From NCBI RefSeq assembly GCF_001310085.1, contig NZ_CP012643.1:4470001-4534000 (forward strand): 64,000 nt of DNA. The letters run 5' to 3'. The notes under the pieces are model-generated. The model saw only the letters and a program-made list of their open reading frames with translations, was not told the origin of the DNA and did no database searches. This document shows, one piece after another, positions 43,865 to 54,800 of the stretch (position 1 is its first letter; the number at the start of each line of letters is the position of its first letter). The translations under genes were made by a program, and so were the position numbers. This DNA comes from Rufibacter tibetensis (GTDB taxonomy: Bacteria > Bacteroidota > Bacteroidia > Cytophagales > Hymenobacteraceae).

Positions 43865-44623
43865 TTATAGTGACTGGTAGTAAGAAACTACTTTTATCAG
43901 ATCACCCTCAGAATTCATAGCCAGTTTTTGGCTGGAGATATAGGACTTAAGCTTCTCTGCGTGCTCAGGAAAAGCTTCCATTACTGATTTACGGTTCATC
44001 TTCACTCGCTGCATTTTTCCATTGGCTACTACATAGTAGAGCGTTTCATCCACAATCTCATCATAGGCTTGCCCAGAGCTATAGGGTCCCTTAAAATTGG
44101 CATCTATTTTCTTTTTGACAATTCTCTTAACTAAAGAAGTATTACCAGTAGCATCAGTATACAGAACACCAAAAAAAGCATCACGAAGATTTGCATCTAA
44201 AGATTGTGCCTCTTTAATCCTGGTAAACGATATCGGCCCTCCACCTGATAAATCTAGATTAAAAGAAATTATGGGCGAAATTCCAAATTGAATAGTATCC
44301 TTAGTTTGTGGTACTACAGCTAGAAGCAGGTTTGAGAAAACGTCATACTTCAGTTGCAGACCTGTAAATGATTCAGATTTTCCTGTATTTCCAACTTTCA
44401 TAACTAATGAACCAGGCACCCATTGATCCAGATAATAGGGACTTCCTTTGACTCCCTGATAACGGTTGTCAAACATTTGTACGTTTGCGTCTCCTCTAGC
44501 AACAGCCTGTAAGTTCATCTGCCCGGCAAGGCCTTGAGGAGCAGATGTTTGAGAAAAAGCTAATGAAGATGTTAAAACTAAAGCCTTAGATAAAAAAATA
44601 TGCCTCAAACTAAGATGATTCAT
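43865..44623 (-). CDS. Exported protein of unknown function
   Basis: A 252-residue protein with a signal peptide (ending SSLAFSQ). The mature part has short strands and helices, with VGNTGKSESFTGLQLKYDVF and DETLYYVVANGKMQRVKMN as the best-formed segments. I do not recognise a family. The gene is divergent from the following small lipoprotein gene and convergent with the M14 operon, so it is a single unit. Confidence 0.6.
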   Translation of the reverse strand: MNHLSLRHIFLSKALVLTSSLAFSQTSAPQGLAGQMNLQAVARGDANVQMFDNRYQGVKGSPYYLDQWVPGSLVMKVGNTGKSESFTGLQLKYDVFSNLLLAVVPQTKDTIQFGISPIISFNLDLSGGGPISFTRIKEAQSLDANLRDAFFGVLYTDATGNTSLVKRIVKKKIDANFKGPYSSGQAYDEIVDETLYYVVANGKMQRVKMNRKSVMEAFPEHAEKLKSYISSQKLAMNSEGDLIKVVSYYQSL

Positions 44624-44751
44624 TTTGATAGGGTGATTAAGGTAAGATAAAGCTTTCCTAATGTATGATTTTTAAAGGAATATTCAAAATGCTGAATGAG
44701 ATAGGTAAGATTTACTTTATTTTGTCATGCAACCTTGTTATCAATTTTTCT

Positions 44752-45009
44752 ATGATTCCTTCTTTGAACAAAAGTGCACTTACCTTATTTGTCTTTTTCT
44801 CGTCTGTTTTAGCTTTTTCATGCCGTCCTAGTTGCCCCATCAGTTCCTGCCAAACGCGCATGGTACACCGCCATGGGGAGGGGGAATACAGAGGCATGCC
44901 CTGGTATAAAAAACAGAACCCGCGCGTAGGAGAGAAGCTGCCTAAGCCTTCAAAAGAAATGAAGGCAGAAATGGAAGGGAAGAGTAGCCGGAAGAAGGGT
45001 AAAAATTAG
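44752..45009 (+). CDS. Small Cys-rich lipoprotein
   Basis: About 85 residues. The frame opens at 44665, but the ATG at 44752 starts a proper lipoprotein signal (NKSALTLFVFFSSVLAFSC). Mature sequence: RPSCPISSC, then a His/Arg-rich motif VHRHGEGEYRGMPWYKKQNP and a basic tail rich in Lys. The Cys pair and the charged motif recur in small Bacteroidota lipoproteins, but no function is known to me. It lies 70 bases upstream of gyrA and may be co-transcribed with it. Confidence 0.62.
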   Translation: MIPSLNKSALTLFVFFSSVLAFSCRPSCPISSCQTRMVHRHGEGEYRGMPWYKKQNPRVGEKLPKPSKEMKAEMEGKSSRKKGKN

Positions 45010-45079
45010 CAAATCACTATCTTTTTGCGTAAATTGCAGGCTTACAAATAGTACAAATTTTAAGCTCTATTGAAGTAAA

Positions 45080-47722
45080 ATGGCAGAAAACGAGCGGATA
45101 ATTCCCATAAACATTGAAGATGAAATGCGTGGGGCGTACATTGACTACTCAATGTCCGTAATCATTTCGCGCGCCCTTCCGGATGTGCGTGATGGTTTAA
45201 AACCTGTGCACCGCCGCGTGTTGTATGGGATGTCTGAGTTAGGGGTTTCCTATAACAAAGCATATAAAAAATCAGCCAGGATTGTAGGGGAAGTTCTAGG
45301 GAAGTACCACCCACATGGTGACTCTTCTGTATACGACACCATGGTGCGGATGGCGCAGCCCTGGTCACTTCGTTACCCATTGGTTGATGGACAAGGGAAC
45401 TTCGGTTCCATTGATGGTGACTCACCAGCTGCTATGCGTTACACAGAGGCCCGCCTGAAGCGGATCGCTGATGAACTGCTGGCTGACCTGGAGAAAAATA
45501 CAGTTGACTTCGTTCCTAACTTTGACGACTCTCTTAAAGAGCCTAGCGTTTTCCCGGCTAAATTCCCAAATCTGCTGGTAAACGGAACTTCTGGTATTGC
45601 CGTTGGTATGGCCACCAACATGGCGCCTCACAATCTAACAGAGGTAGTGAACGGCACCATTGCCTACATTGATGACCCGGAGATTTCTATTGCTGACCTG
45701 ATGAAGTACATCACTGCCCCGGATTTTCCTACTGGTGGTATCATCTTCGGGTATGATGGGGTTAAAAATGCGATGGAAACGGGTCGTGGACGCGTGATTG
45801 TTAGGGCCAAAGCGGTCATTGAGACTAATAAGAATGGCAAGGACCAGATCATCGTCACTGAAATTCCCTACATGGTGAACAAGGCGGCTATGATTGAGAA
45901 AACCGCTGCGCTCATTAATGACAAGAAAATTGAAGGTATCTCTGATTTGCGTGATGAGTCTGACCGTGAAGGTTTGCGCATTGTGTATGATCTGAAACGT
46001 GATGCCGTAGCAAACGTGGTCTTGAACAACCTGTTCAAATACACGCAGCTGCAGTCTTCCTTTGGGGTAAACAACGTGGCTCTGGTGGGCGGTCGCCCGA
46101 TGACCTTGAACGTGAAGGACCTTATCAAGCACTTCGTGGAGCACCGTCATGAGGTGGTGATCCGGAGAACAGAGTATGAACTGGAAGAAGCCCGCAAGCG
46201 TGCCCACATCTTAGAAGGTTTATTAATTGCCCTTGATAACCTGGATGAAGTAATCAACCTGATTCGTGCTTCCCGCGACCCGGAAGTAGCCCGTACTGGT
46301 TTGATTGAACGTTTCCAGTTATCTGACATTCAGGCCCGCGCCATTCTGGAGATGCGTCTTCAGCGTTTAACAGGTCTTGAGCGTGACAAAATAGAAAAAG
46401 AATACAATGAGCTGAAACAGCTGATTGATTACCTGATCAGTGTGTTAGCCGATGAAGGCCTGCGCATGGAAATCATTAAGCAGGAACTGGTAGACATCAG
46501 AGAGCGCTACGGAGACGAACGTCGCACCGCTATTGAAATGGTGTCCAGCGACATTTCCCTGGAAGACATGATACCAGATGAGAACATGGTGATTACCATT
46601 TCTCATGAAGGTTACGTGAAAAGAACACCGCTTACGGAATACAGAAGCCAGAGCAGGGGCGGGGTTGGGTCAAGAGGAGCGGCTACCTCTAAACAAGACG
46701 ACTTCACGGAGCATTTGTTTATTGCCAGCACCCACAACTACCTGCTAATTTTCACCGAGTCTGGTAAAGTTTTCTGGCTGAAAGTGTACGAAGTACCGGA
46801 AGGCGGAAAAACTACCAAAGGTCGTGCTATCCAGAACCTCATTAACATTGAAAAAGAAGATAAGGTACGGGCGGTAATCAACGTATCGGGCCTTAAGAAC
46901 CCTGACTACGTGCTGAACAACTACTTAGTGTTCTGTACCGAGCAAGGAACTATCAAGAAAACTCCTCTGGAGGCGTATTCAAGACCAAGACAAGCTGGTA
47001 TTCAAGCCATCACCATCAACGAAGGTGACCGCTTACTTGATGTACAGCTAACCAACGGTGCTAATGACATCATCATTGCCCTGCGTTCTGGCCGTGCTGT
47101 TCGTTTCCCTGAGGAAAAAGTACGTACCATGGGTCGTACTGCTGCTGGGGTACGCGGAATTACGCTGGCCGGGGAAGATGATAAAGTAGTTGGTATGGTT
47201 TGTGTACAAAACCCAGAAACCAATTTGATGGTCGTTTCTGAAAAAGGCTTCGGAAAACGTTCTTCTCTGGAGGAGTACCGGATTACAAACAGGGGCGGAA
47301 AAGGAGTGAAGACCCTGAACGTAACCGAGAAAACTGGGCACCTAGTAGCCATCATGGGGGTGATTGACTCTGATGATCTCATGATCATCAACAGATCAGG
47401 TATCACTATCAGGTTACGAGTGGCCGATTTAAGAATTATAGGAAGGGTGTCTCAGGGTGTGAGATTGATCAGACTGAACGAAGGAGATGAAATTTCATCA
47501 GTTGCCAAAATTGAAGTAGAAGACAAAGCAGAAGTCACGCTGAGTGAGGCTGATTTGCCTGCCTCTGAAGTGCCGCTAGATGAAGCATTGAATCCTGAGG
47601 ACATGATTGATCCGATCACCGAAGATGATCTGGACGAGGAGGAAGAAGAACTGGATGATGATGTGATTGATCCTGATACATCTTCAGACCTTTTAGATTC
47701 GGATACCATAAGTGAGAACTAA
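45080..47722 (+). CDS. gyrA: DNA gyrase subunit A
   Basis: An 880-residue protein that cuts and rejoins both DNA strands in the gyrase A2B2 complex and sets negative supercoiling. The N-terminal breakage-reunion domain includes [20 protein letters not shown] and the active-site Tyr in [10 protein letters not shown]. The quinolone-resistance region reads [20 protein letters not shown], with Ser and Asp at the positions of E. coli Ser83 and Asp87, the sensitive form. The C-terminal beta-pinwheel keeps the GyrA-box-like [13 protein letters not shown]. An acidic tail rich in Asp and Glu closes the protein. gyrB is not in view. Confidence 0.97.
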   Translation: MAENERIIPINIEDEMRGAYIDYSMSVIISRALPDVRDGLKPVHRRVLYGMSELGVSYNKAYKKSARIVGEVLGKYHPHGDSSVYDTMVRMAQPWSLRYPLVDGQGNFGSIDGDSPAAMRYTEARLKRIADELLADLEKNTVDFVPNFDDSLKEPSVFPAKFPNLLVNGTSGIAVGMATNMAPHNLTEVVNGTIAYIDDPEISIADLMKYITAPDFPTGGIIFGYDGVKNAMETGRGRVIVRAKAVIETNKNGKDQIIVTEIPYMVNKAAMIEKTAALINDKKIEGISDLRDESDREGLRIVYDLKRDAVANVVLNNLFKYTQLQSSFGVNNVALVGGRPMTLNVKDLIKHFVEHRHEVVIRRTEYELEEARKRAHILEGLLIALDNLDEVINLIRASRDPEVARTGLIERFQLSDIQARAILEMRLQRLTGLERDKIEKEYNELKQLIDYLISVLADEGLRMEIIKQELVDIRERYGDERRTAIEMVSSDISLEDMIPDENMVITISHEGYVKRTPLTEYRSQSRGGVGSRGAATSKQDDFTEHLFIASTHNYLLIFTESGKVFWLKVYEVPEGGKTTKGRAIQNLINIEKEDKVRAVINVSGLKNPDYVLNNYLVFCTEQGTIKKTPLEAYSRPRQAGIQAITINEGDRLLDVQLTNGANDIIIALRSGRAVRFPEEKVRTMGRTAAGVRGITLAGEDDKVVGMVCVQNPETNLMVVSEKGFGKRSSLEEYRITNRGGKGVKTLNVTEKTGHLVAIMGVIDSDDLMIINRSGITIRLRVADLRIIGRVSQGVRLIRLNEGDEISSVAKIEVEDKAEVTLSEADLPASEVPLDEALNPEDMIDPITEDDLDEEEEELDDDVIDPDTSSDLLDSDTISEN

Positions 47723-47787
47723 GCCTTTAAAAATTTAGTTATTAGATTGCACATTACAAACAACCATAAACTAACCTAGAGAAAGCA

Positions 47788-48939
47788 ATGAGAAAGTTTC
47801 TTTTAACAGCAGCAGCGGCAGTTTCCATGCAAGTGGCTTTTGCTCAGACTTCTGCCATCACCAATGCCATTATGTACCAGCAAAAAGGTACTTTGGACAA
47901 GGCAAAAGAAGAAATTGATAAAGCCGTAGTACACGAGAAAACTGCCAACAATGCGAAAGCCTGGTACTATAAAGGTGTAATCTACCAAGATCTGTCCGCT
48001 CACCCTATTTATGGTAAAGTGATGGATCCGGCTGAAGCGTCTAAACAAGCGTATGAAGCTTTTTCTAAAGTTCCAGCTTTGGAAACCAAGAAAAAAGAGT
48101 TCACTGATGAGGCGAACAAGCGCAAAGAGGTATTGGTAAACAACATGTATGCGTATGCCTTGAACGCTGGTGTGGAGCACTACAACAACAAAAAGTTTGC
48201 TGATGCTCAGAAAGCGTACTTACAGGCTATCACTTACCGTCCTGAAGACACTACCGCTTATATCTACGCAGCCTATGCTGCTGCCGGAGCGGAAGACTAT
48301 GCGTCTGCTAAACAATTGTACTCACAATTGGTAGATAAAAATTTAGCTTCCCCAGCAGTATATGGTCAATTACTTTACATTGCTAACAACGTAGAGAAAA
48401 ACGACAAAGAGGCTTTAGCTGTTCTTGAAAAAGCACGTGCTAAATACCCTAATGACAAGAACTTTATGTTGCAGGAATTAGACCTGTACCTGAAGTCTGG
48501 TCGTGAGAAGGAAAGCATTGAGAAATTAGACGCTGCTATCAAAGCAGATCCAAACAATGCCAACTTGCTTACTGTTCGCGGTAACATCATGGAGCGGGTT
48601 AACAAGCCAGAAGAGGCCTTGGCTTCTTACAAAAAAGCGGCTGAAATTGATCCTAATAACTTTGATGCTCAGTACAACCTTGGGGTATTCTACTTCAACA
48701 AAGGTGCTAACCTGAACAACAAAGCAAACAAGATGAGCTTAGCCGAATACCAGAAAAGCGGTAAGGCTGTTCAGGCCGAAGCCAAAAAGTACTTCGCACA
48801 GGCGATGCCTTACTTTGAAGGTGCTTTGAAAGTTCAGCCTAAAGACCGTACCACTGTTCAGTCACTCTTGAAAGTGTATACTGCTTTAGATAAAACTGCT
48901 GATGCAAAACGTATGGATGCTTTGCTTCAAACGCTATAA
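47788..48939 (+). CDS. Periplasmic TPR protein
   Basis: A 383-residue exported protein (signal peptide ending VAFAQT) with several tetratricopeptide repeats, for example AYLQAITYRPEDTTAYIYAA, LYSQLVDKNLASPAVYGQLL, LDAAIKADPNNANLLTVRGN and KKAAEIDPNNFDAQYNLGVF. TPRs are protein-binding scaffolds; the partner is unknown. It lies 65 bases downstream of gyrA and is ended by its own terminator. Confidence 0.88.
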   Translation: MRKFLLTAAAAVSMQVAFAQTSAITNAIMYQQKGTLDKAKEEIDKAVVHEKTANNAKAWYYKGVIYQDLSAHPIYGKVMDPAEASKQAYEAFSKVPALETKKKEFTDEANKRKEVLVNNMYAYALNAGVEHYNNKKFADAQKAYLQAITYRPEDTTAYIYAAYAAAGAEDYASAKQLYSQLVDKNLASPAVYGQLLYIANNVEKNDKEALAVLEKARAKYPNDKNFMLQELDLYLKSGREKESIEKLDAAIKADPNNANLLTVRGNIMERVNKPEEALASYKKAAEIDPNNFDAQYNLGVFYFNKGANLNNKANKMSLAEYQKSGKAVQAEAKKYFAQAMPYFEGALKVQPKDRTTVQSLLKVYTALDKTADAKRMDALLQTL

Positions 48940-48955
48940 TCTAATACTAATCACT

Positions 48956-48980
48956 AAAAGGGGCTCATATAGCCCCTTTT
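48956..48980 (+). terminator. Terminator after the TPR gene
   Basis: Ten-base arms at 48956-48965 and 48971-48980 (AAAAGGGGCT / AGCCCCTTTT) with a CATAT loop and a following T-run. Confidence 0.9.
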
Positions 48981-49077
48981 TTTATGCCTAATTTTCTTAA
49001 AACAGCCTGAAATTAAGGACTTCTGTAACCCTTGTATCAGATTATGCAGTAGTTTTAAAGCACTAAACCAAAACGCT

Positions 49078-49479
49078 ATGCCAACAGAAAAGAGAATTGC
49101 GATTATAGCCCATGACGGAAAAAAAGCTGAAATGGTGGCCTTTGTGAAAGACCATTCTGCACTCTTCCAAAACACGAAACTTGTTGCTACCGGAACCACT
49201 GGACAATATGTAGAGCAAACTGGCCTAAAGGTGAAGAGGCTTTTATCTGGACCAAAAGGTGGTGATGCGCAAATAGCAAGTTTGGTGGCCGAGGGTAAAA
49301 TTTTAGCTGTTCTTTTTTTCAGAGACCCCCTTGGCAAACATCCGCATGAACCAGATGTGCAGATGCTTATGCGTCTTTGTGACTTGCATAATGTACCCTT
49401 GGCTACTAACCCATCTGCGGCCAGATTAATGGTAAAAGGGCTGGAAGCGGAAGTGGCAAATAACAAAGTTACTAAGTAA
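49078..49479 (+). CDS. mgsA: Methylglyoxal synthase
   Basis: A 133-residue enzyme that converts dihydroxyacetone phosphate to methylglyoxal and phosphate, a bypass of lower glycolysis used when phosphate is scarce. Family residues are present: His in IAIIAHDGKKAEMV, phosphate loop VATGTTGQYV, the LSGPKGGDAQIASLV motif with the catalytic Asp, and FFRDPLGKHPHEPDVQML with the second His and Asp. Length is slightly short but complete. Confidence 0.95.
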   Translation: MPTEKRIAIIAHDGKKAEMVAFVKDHSALFQNTKLVATGTTGQYVEQTGLKVKRLLSGPKGGDAQIASLVAEGKILAVLFFRDPLGKHPHEPDVQMLMRLCDLHNVPLATNPSAARLMVKGLEAEVANNKVTK

Positions 49480-49552
49480 CCACAACGTTTTCAGGTGATA
49501 ACCTAACTCTTCTAAACCAATACTAAGGGTACAGATAAATCGTTTAGGAGAT

Positions 49553-50110
49553 ATGAAGAAGCATATAATGCCTTTAATGGGGTTACTATTTTTATTGCTG
49601 GTTTCAGCGTGTTCCCCGGTTCGGGTTCTAAATACAGAAGCAGCCCAAGGGTTCAATCTTAACCAGTATAAGACCTTCGGTTTTATGGATGCAGATTCCA
49701 TAAGCCAGGATATTCCAGCAGAGCACATTGCCTTTCTGCAGCGGGAAGTAGCAAACCAATTACAGAAAAGAGGTTTAACGTTGGCAAACTCTAATGCAGA
49801 CCTTTTAGTGAACTTGGGTGTAGTGGTTCAGGAGAAAACCCAAACCCGTCAAACGGACATCAGGTCTGATCCACCCAATTACGTTGGACAAAGAAGGTAT
49901 ACCTGGCGCACCAGGGAGGTAGAAGTTGGAAAGTACAAAGAAGGTACTATCTCAGTCCATTTGGTAGATCGGGCACAAAACGCCTTGGTGTGGAGCAGTG
50001 AAGCCGAAGCAGTTGTTCCTAAGAAGAATGAGAAGGTACAGGAGCGTATTGCAGAAGGAGTAGAGAAGCTTTTCAGTTCTATTCCAGCCAGCAATACCAT
50101 GACTAACTAG
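49553..50110 (+). CDS. DUF4136 lipoprotein
   Basis: A 185-residue lipoprotein (LLFLLLVSACSPVRV, Cys about residue 20). The DUF4136 domain spans the rest: FNLNQYKTFGFMDADSI, a run with REVANQLQKRGLTLANSNAD, LVNLGVVVQEKTQTR, and the closing VWSSEAEAVVPKKNEKVQER. Family members are outer-membrane-linked lipoproteins of unknown function, common in Bacteroidota and Proteobacteria. Confidence 0.88.
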   Translation: MKKHIMPLMGLLFLLLVSACSPVRVLNTEAAQGFNLNQYKTFGFMDADSISQDIPAEHIAFLQREVANQLQKRGLTLANSNADLLVNLGVVVQEKTQTRQTDIRSDPPNYVGQRRYTWRTREVEVGKYKEGTISVHLVDRAQNALVWSSEAEAVVPKKNEKVQERIAEGVEKLFSSIPASNTMTN

Positions 50111-50148
50111 CACTGCTAAGTCAAGCACCAGAAAAAGTTGATTGTAAC

Positions 50149-50209
50149 AGCTCCTACTTAAAAGAAAAGCCCTTCAGAGCATGAAAGGCTTTTCTTTTAA
50201 GTAGGAGCT
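50149..50209. terminator. Bidirectional terminator, 27-bp hairpin with one mismatch
   Basis: Arms 50149-50175 and 50183-50209 pair at 26 of 27 positions with a seven-base loop, followed by TTTTTTC. It separates the DUF4136 gene from the convergent TerB-like gene. Confidence 0.88.
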
Positions 50210-50266
50210 TTTTTCTTGAAAGCTTGGTTCAAGTGCTGTTTTGCTAAAAGTCACTTAAAACCACTA

Positions 50267-50656
50267 TCATTTAGGATTAACCTTTCTCAGTTCGTCTATA
50301 AACTCATCTAGTGTGTCTTTGCTGTAGCCTATTCTTCGGGCGTATTCCAGACATAGGTTGTATTCGGCTTTGTCTACTGTCCCGTCTTGCAAAACCATCA
50401 TGACCAAACTTTGCAGCTCCATAGTTTTCTGAAGTCCTTCTTCTGGTATGATAAAAGAAAGTAAGGAAAGATTTTCAGCGATTGGAGTGGTGTCTTCCTC
50501 CGTCAGGTTAAGCCTTCGGCCAATATCAACTAAAAAGTCACTTTCCTTTTGATCTAAATAATTATCAGCAATAGCCACTAAAATTAAGTTCTGGAAAAAG
50601 GCAAGCTTCTTCTGTTTCGTATTTAGTAGTTCATCAAAGGATGTCTGTGTAGCCAT
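50267..50656 (-). CDS. TerB-like helical protein
   Basis: A 129-residue all-helical protein. LILVAIADNYLDQKESDFLV followed by IGRRLNLTEED, and VMMVLQDGTVDKAEYNLCLE, have the spacing of acidic residues seen in the two halves of TerB/DjlA-type domains, where they bind metal or act as adaptors. It has no signal peptide. No tellurite-resistance or Ter-cluster genes are near, so a solitary role is likely. Confidence 0.7.
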   Translation of the reverse strand: MATQTSFDELLNTKQKKLAFFQNLILVAIADNYLDQKESDFLVDIGRRLNLTEEDTTPIAENLSLLSFIIPEEGLQKTMELQSLVMMVLQDGTVDKAEYNLCLEYARRIGYSKDTLDEFIDELRKVNPK

Positions 50657-51841
50657 AGTTACTTCATTTAATTATTTTATAACCTACCGTAAACTGAGCT
50701 TTAAAGTTGTGCTAGAATGATTCTAACTGAAAATGGGAGGGTAGGTGTCCAGTAAAAAATAATCAAGTCTGGTCCAGATTGTCCCAGAGGCTAGACTTAG
50801 TGTAAAGGCATATCCTTGTTGGTGTGCTTCATTTTTAAAAATACGCTTTGTTTTATACTCTGTCGTTAAGTAATGTAACCACCATAACTAGTCTTGTTGA
50901 ATGTTACCCAACCTTTCAATAAGAACATTATGAAAAATCGATTGATCAGCTTGCAACATTTGTTGGAAACTAACTAATGATTTAGGTAAAGAAAAGCTTA
51001 AACCCTGCATCTAAATAAGAAAGTAGGTGCTACAAGTAAGTTATTAAATAAACTTAGCGCTTATATTTGATAGTAGTGAAAATGAAGATATTAATAAAGA
51101 GTACTTTTATCGGTTTTTTATTTAAATAAAATTTAACTTTTTTATTTTGGTTAATAATAAAAGTTTTGTTTACTTAAGTAAGTAGAATAGATTGAGGACG
51201 CAGTATATGAATACAAGCAAATCCTAGTGTAAAACTTTCTCTTTGTATCAAAAAAAGAAAGTTAAAAAAGGAAAAAGGGTAAATAGAGATTTGACTAGAA
51301 ACTTAATATTATATTTTTTAGGCTACTATATTCATACTTTATTATTGGTAAACCTTATGTTATTAACAAGAAAGATTACAAATTTTTTTTAATCTGTTTG
51401 ATAACCTGCTGTAACAGCTGAAACTTGTTGGTAGTGTGTCTTTTGTGGCTGCGTTTGTGATTGTTTCTGCTTTAACTTCTCCTCGTAATATGATTTCATA
51501 CATGGGTTAACTTTTGCTACATTATCATGTAGTACATGAAAAGTTAATACATAGAAATTCATCGTTTCTTACTTCTTTACGGCACTTATATACCACACGT
51601 ATTCTTGTCAGCCTATCTGTAGAAAGGTATTCTATCAAAATTTTTATTCTCTCACCTAATAAATCCAAACGTAGCTAAAGTAATTACTTCTATTTGCTTC
51701 GTTTATGGGATTTTACAATTCTATGTATTTCTAATAACTCTTTAGAAATCCTGTGGGGCATTCCCTTTTCTTAAGGTTTTTTCTTGCCCGTTCTGATACA
51801 TCAATTCTATAGTAAGCTTTTTTTATTAAAGAAGGTATTGT
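50657..51841. other. 1.2-kb AT-rich non-coding region
   Basis: This stretch has no reading frame that looks real on either strand. It is strongly AT-rich with many homopolymer runs of A and T (for example around 51110-51180 and 51290-51420). It presumably includes the promoter and regulatory sites of the T9SS cargo gene that follows. No tRNA, clear hairpin RNA or inverted terminal repeat was recognised. It is the longest gap in the window. Confidence 0.5.
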
Positions 51842-54800
51842 ATGAAAAATTTATCTACAAACAAATTTGTAGGTGGTTGGTCCTACCTCATATTTTTTAC
51901 ATTCTACATAGTACTTTCTCCAACCCTTAGTGTGAAAGCATTGGCACAAACCACTGAGGAAAAACCTAAAACAGAAAAGAAACTGAAAGCCAAGCTTCCA
52001 CCGGAAGATCTATCAGGCGCCATGCTTGCTAATGCACAGTTTAACTTCTCAACCAGCGGCTTAAAGAATATAACGATTGATAACCCTACCTCCTTACAAT
52101 TTGGTCCAGATGGAAGGCTCTATGTTTCTCAGCAATACGGGCTCATTCATGCGCTGACAATTGTAAGAAATGGTGCGAACAACTATTCCGTTACTGCACA
52201 AGAAACTATCAATCTGATCAACCTCATACCAAACCATGACGATAATGGGGCTCTAGCTCCCGGATGGTTAACTACACGGCAGATTACCAGTATTTTGGTG
52301 ACTGGTACCGCTGCAAACCCAATCTTATATGTAACCTCCAGTGACAGTAGAATAGGAGGGCCAGGTGGAGACCAAAACCTCGATACAAATTCCGGCATTG
52401 TTTCCAAACTTACTAAAAGCGGAGGTATTTGGACAAAAATTGACCTGGTTAGAGGATTACCCCGCTCTGAGGAAAACCACTCTACCAATGGCATGCAGTT
52501 AGATGAGGCGAAGAACATTCTTTACCTGGCCCTTGGGGGTAATACAAATGCCGGTTCACCTTCTGTCAACTTCGCTTATCTGACAGAATTTGCTTTAAGT
52601 GCGGCTATTCTGTCAATAGATCTGAATGCCATCAATGCCATGACCACAAAGGTAACCGGTAACAACGCTTATAAATATGACTTGCCTACCTTAGACGACC
52701 CTACCCGAACAAATGAAAACGGAGTTGATGTGGGAGATCCATTTGGCGGTAATGACGGTCTAAACCAAGCCAAACTAGTTCCTGGGGGGCCAGTTCAGAT
52801 TTATTCTCCTGGCTTTAGGAATTCATTTGACATAGTTATCACCAAAACACCCGGGAAAGCAGGCCGGATGTATACTATAGACAACGGAGCTAACCAAGGG
52901 TGGGGTGGATACCCAGATAAAGAAGGTCCTAACGGTACAGCGACAAACAATTACCTGTCTAACGAACCAGGGTCAACTAGCCCCGGAGTGAATGACCCAG
53001 TGGTGAATAACAAGGATAACCTGCATTACATAGGGAATACTGCCACTTATGTACCGGGCAGCCACTATGGAGGGCACCCCAATCCTATTCGTGCTAATCC
53101 GGCAGGTGCTGGTATTTACACCCACAACGGCTCTTCCGGTGTTTGGCGCACCAGTACCTCAGGATCTAATCCCTTGCCCGTTGATTGGCCTCCTGTTCCA
53201 TTAAATAAAGTAAATCCTATAGAAGGAGATTTCCAGATGCCTGGTACCACCGACCAAGCCTTGCTCACTTTTGATCATTCTACAAACGGAATAGCTGAAT
53301 ATACCGCCTCCAATTTCAACAGCGGACTGAAAGGTTCCTTGTTGGCGGCAAGCTTCTCAGGTGATATCTTCAGAATCACTCCAACAGAAGACGGCACAAA
53401 TGTCACCAATAGCAAAACTACCACAGAGAAGGTGAACACAGATTTACCCTTTGCCTCTGGCTTCGGTTCTCAACCTTTGGATGTCACCACTCAGGGAGAC
53501 AATGATATATTCCCGGGCACGGTTTGGGCCACCACCTACGGAACAGATGCTATCACCGTCTTTGAGCCACAGGAGTTAACGCAGTGTACCGGAGGGTACA
53601 CCGCTTCTGACGAGGACACAGATGGCTATACTAATATGGATGAGATAGACAATGCGACCAATCCGTGTTCTTCTTCCAGTATGCCTCCAGATCAGGATGG
53701 TGATAAGAAATCTGATCTGAATGACCCAGATGATGATAATGATGGATTGTATGACAACGTGGATTACTTCCCTTTAGATGCTACTAATGGGGTGAATACC
53801 ACTTTGCCTATCAATTATGAGTTGTTTAACAATGACCCTGGAACTGGTTTTTTTGGGATAGGTTTTACTGGTCTTATGAGCAACGGCCAGGTCAACAATG
53901 ATTACTACAACCTGTATTTTGATGAGAACCTCATAGCAGGGGGGGCGGTAGGTGCTTTCTCAGTGGTAGAGGTATCCACGGGCGATGCCTTAGGAACCTT
54001 GAATAATCAAGAGAATGCCTTTCAGTTTGGGTTTAAAGCAAACGCATCTGCCTATACAGTGCACGGTAGAACCCTAGGCTCTTTCTTTAATGGGAAAACA
54101 CCATCTGGTTTTCAATCACAAGGTATATTCATCGGGAAAGGTGATCAGGACAATTACTTGAAAATTGTTTTGAACGCAAATGGCGGCTTAGGTGGGATAG
54201 AAGTAGTTTATGAAAATGAAGGTGTTGTAAAGAGTGTCCAATACCCATTGACAGGAGGACTACCAACCTCTTCTCTTGATTTCTATCTTTCTGTGAACCC
54301 AGTTACGGGTGTAGTACAACCTAAGTATGCGAAAGATGGGGGAGCAATCACCTTACTAGGCTCACCTATCCAGTTAAGTGGCTCTTTGTTAACGACCATA
54401 CAAGGAGCAAACTCAGTAGCTGCCGGAATAATTTCCACCTCAAGAGGGGGTACTCCTTTCACCGCTACCTGGGATTTCATTAAAATCAATTATGATAACC
54501 AACCACCTGTTCAGCAGGCGTTGTACCGTTTAAATGCAGGTGGTGGAGCGCTGAATACCTCATTAGGAACCTTTTCGGCAGACCAATATTACTCTGGTGG
54601 TGGCACCTATACGTCTGGAAGTGCTATTGCGAACACCTCTGATGACGCACTATACCAAACCGAACGTTATGGGTGGGGACAGACGCTTTCGTACGCCATA
54701 CCGCTAACCAGCGGCCAGTACAAGGTGGTGCTGCACTTCGCTGAGGTTTTCTTCCAAAGCGCAGGTCAACGGGTTTTTGACGTCTTCATTGAAGGAGGTA

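Noticed and set aside
45080..47722. Possible quinolone-resistance change in gyrA
   Set aside because: The key Ser and Asp positions in [13 protein letters not shown] are of the sensitive type.
50267..50656. Reading the TerB-like gene as part of a tellurite-resistance island
   Set aside because: No other ter genes are present and the flanking genes are ordinary.
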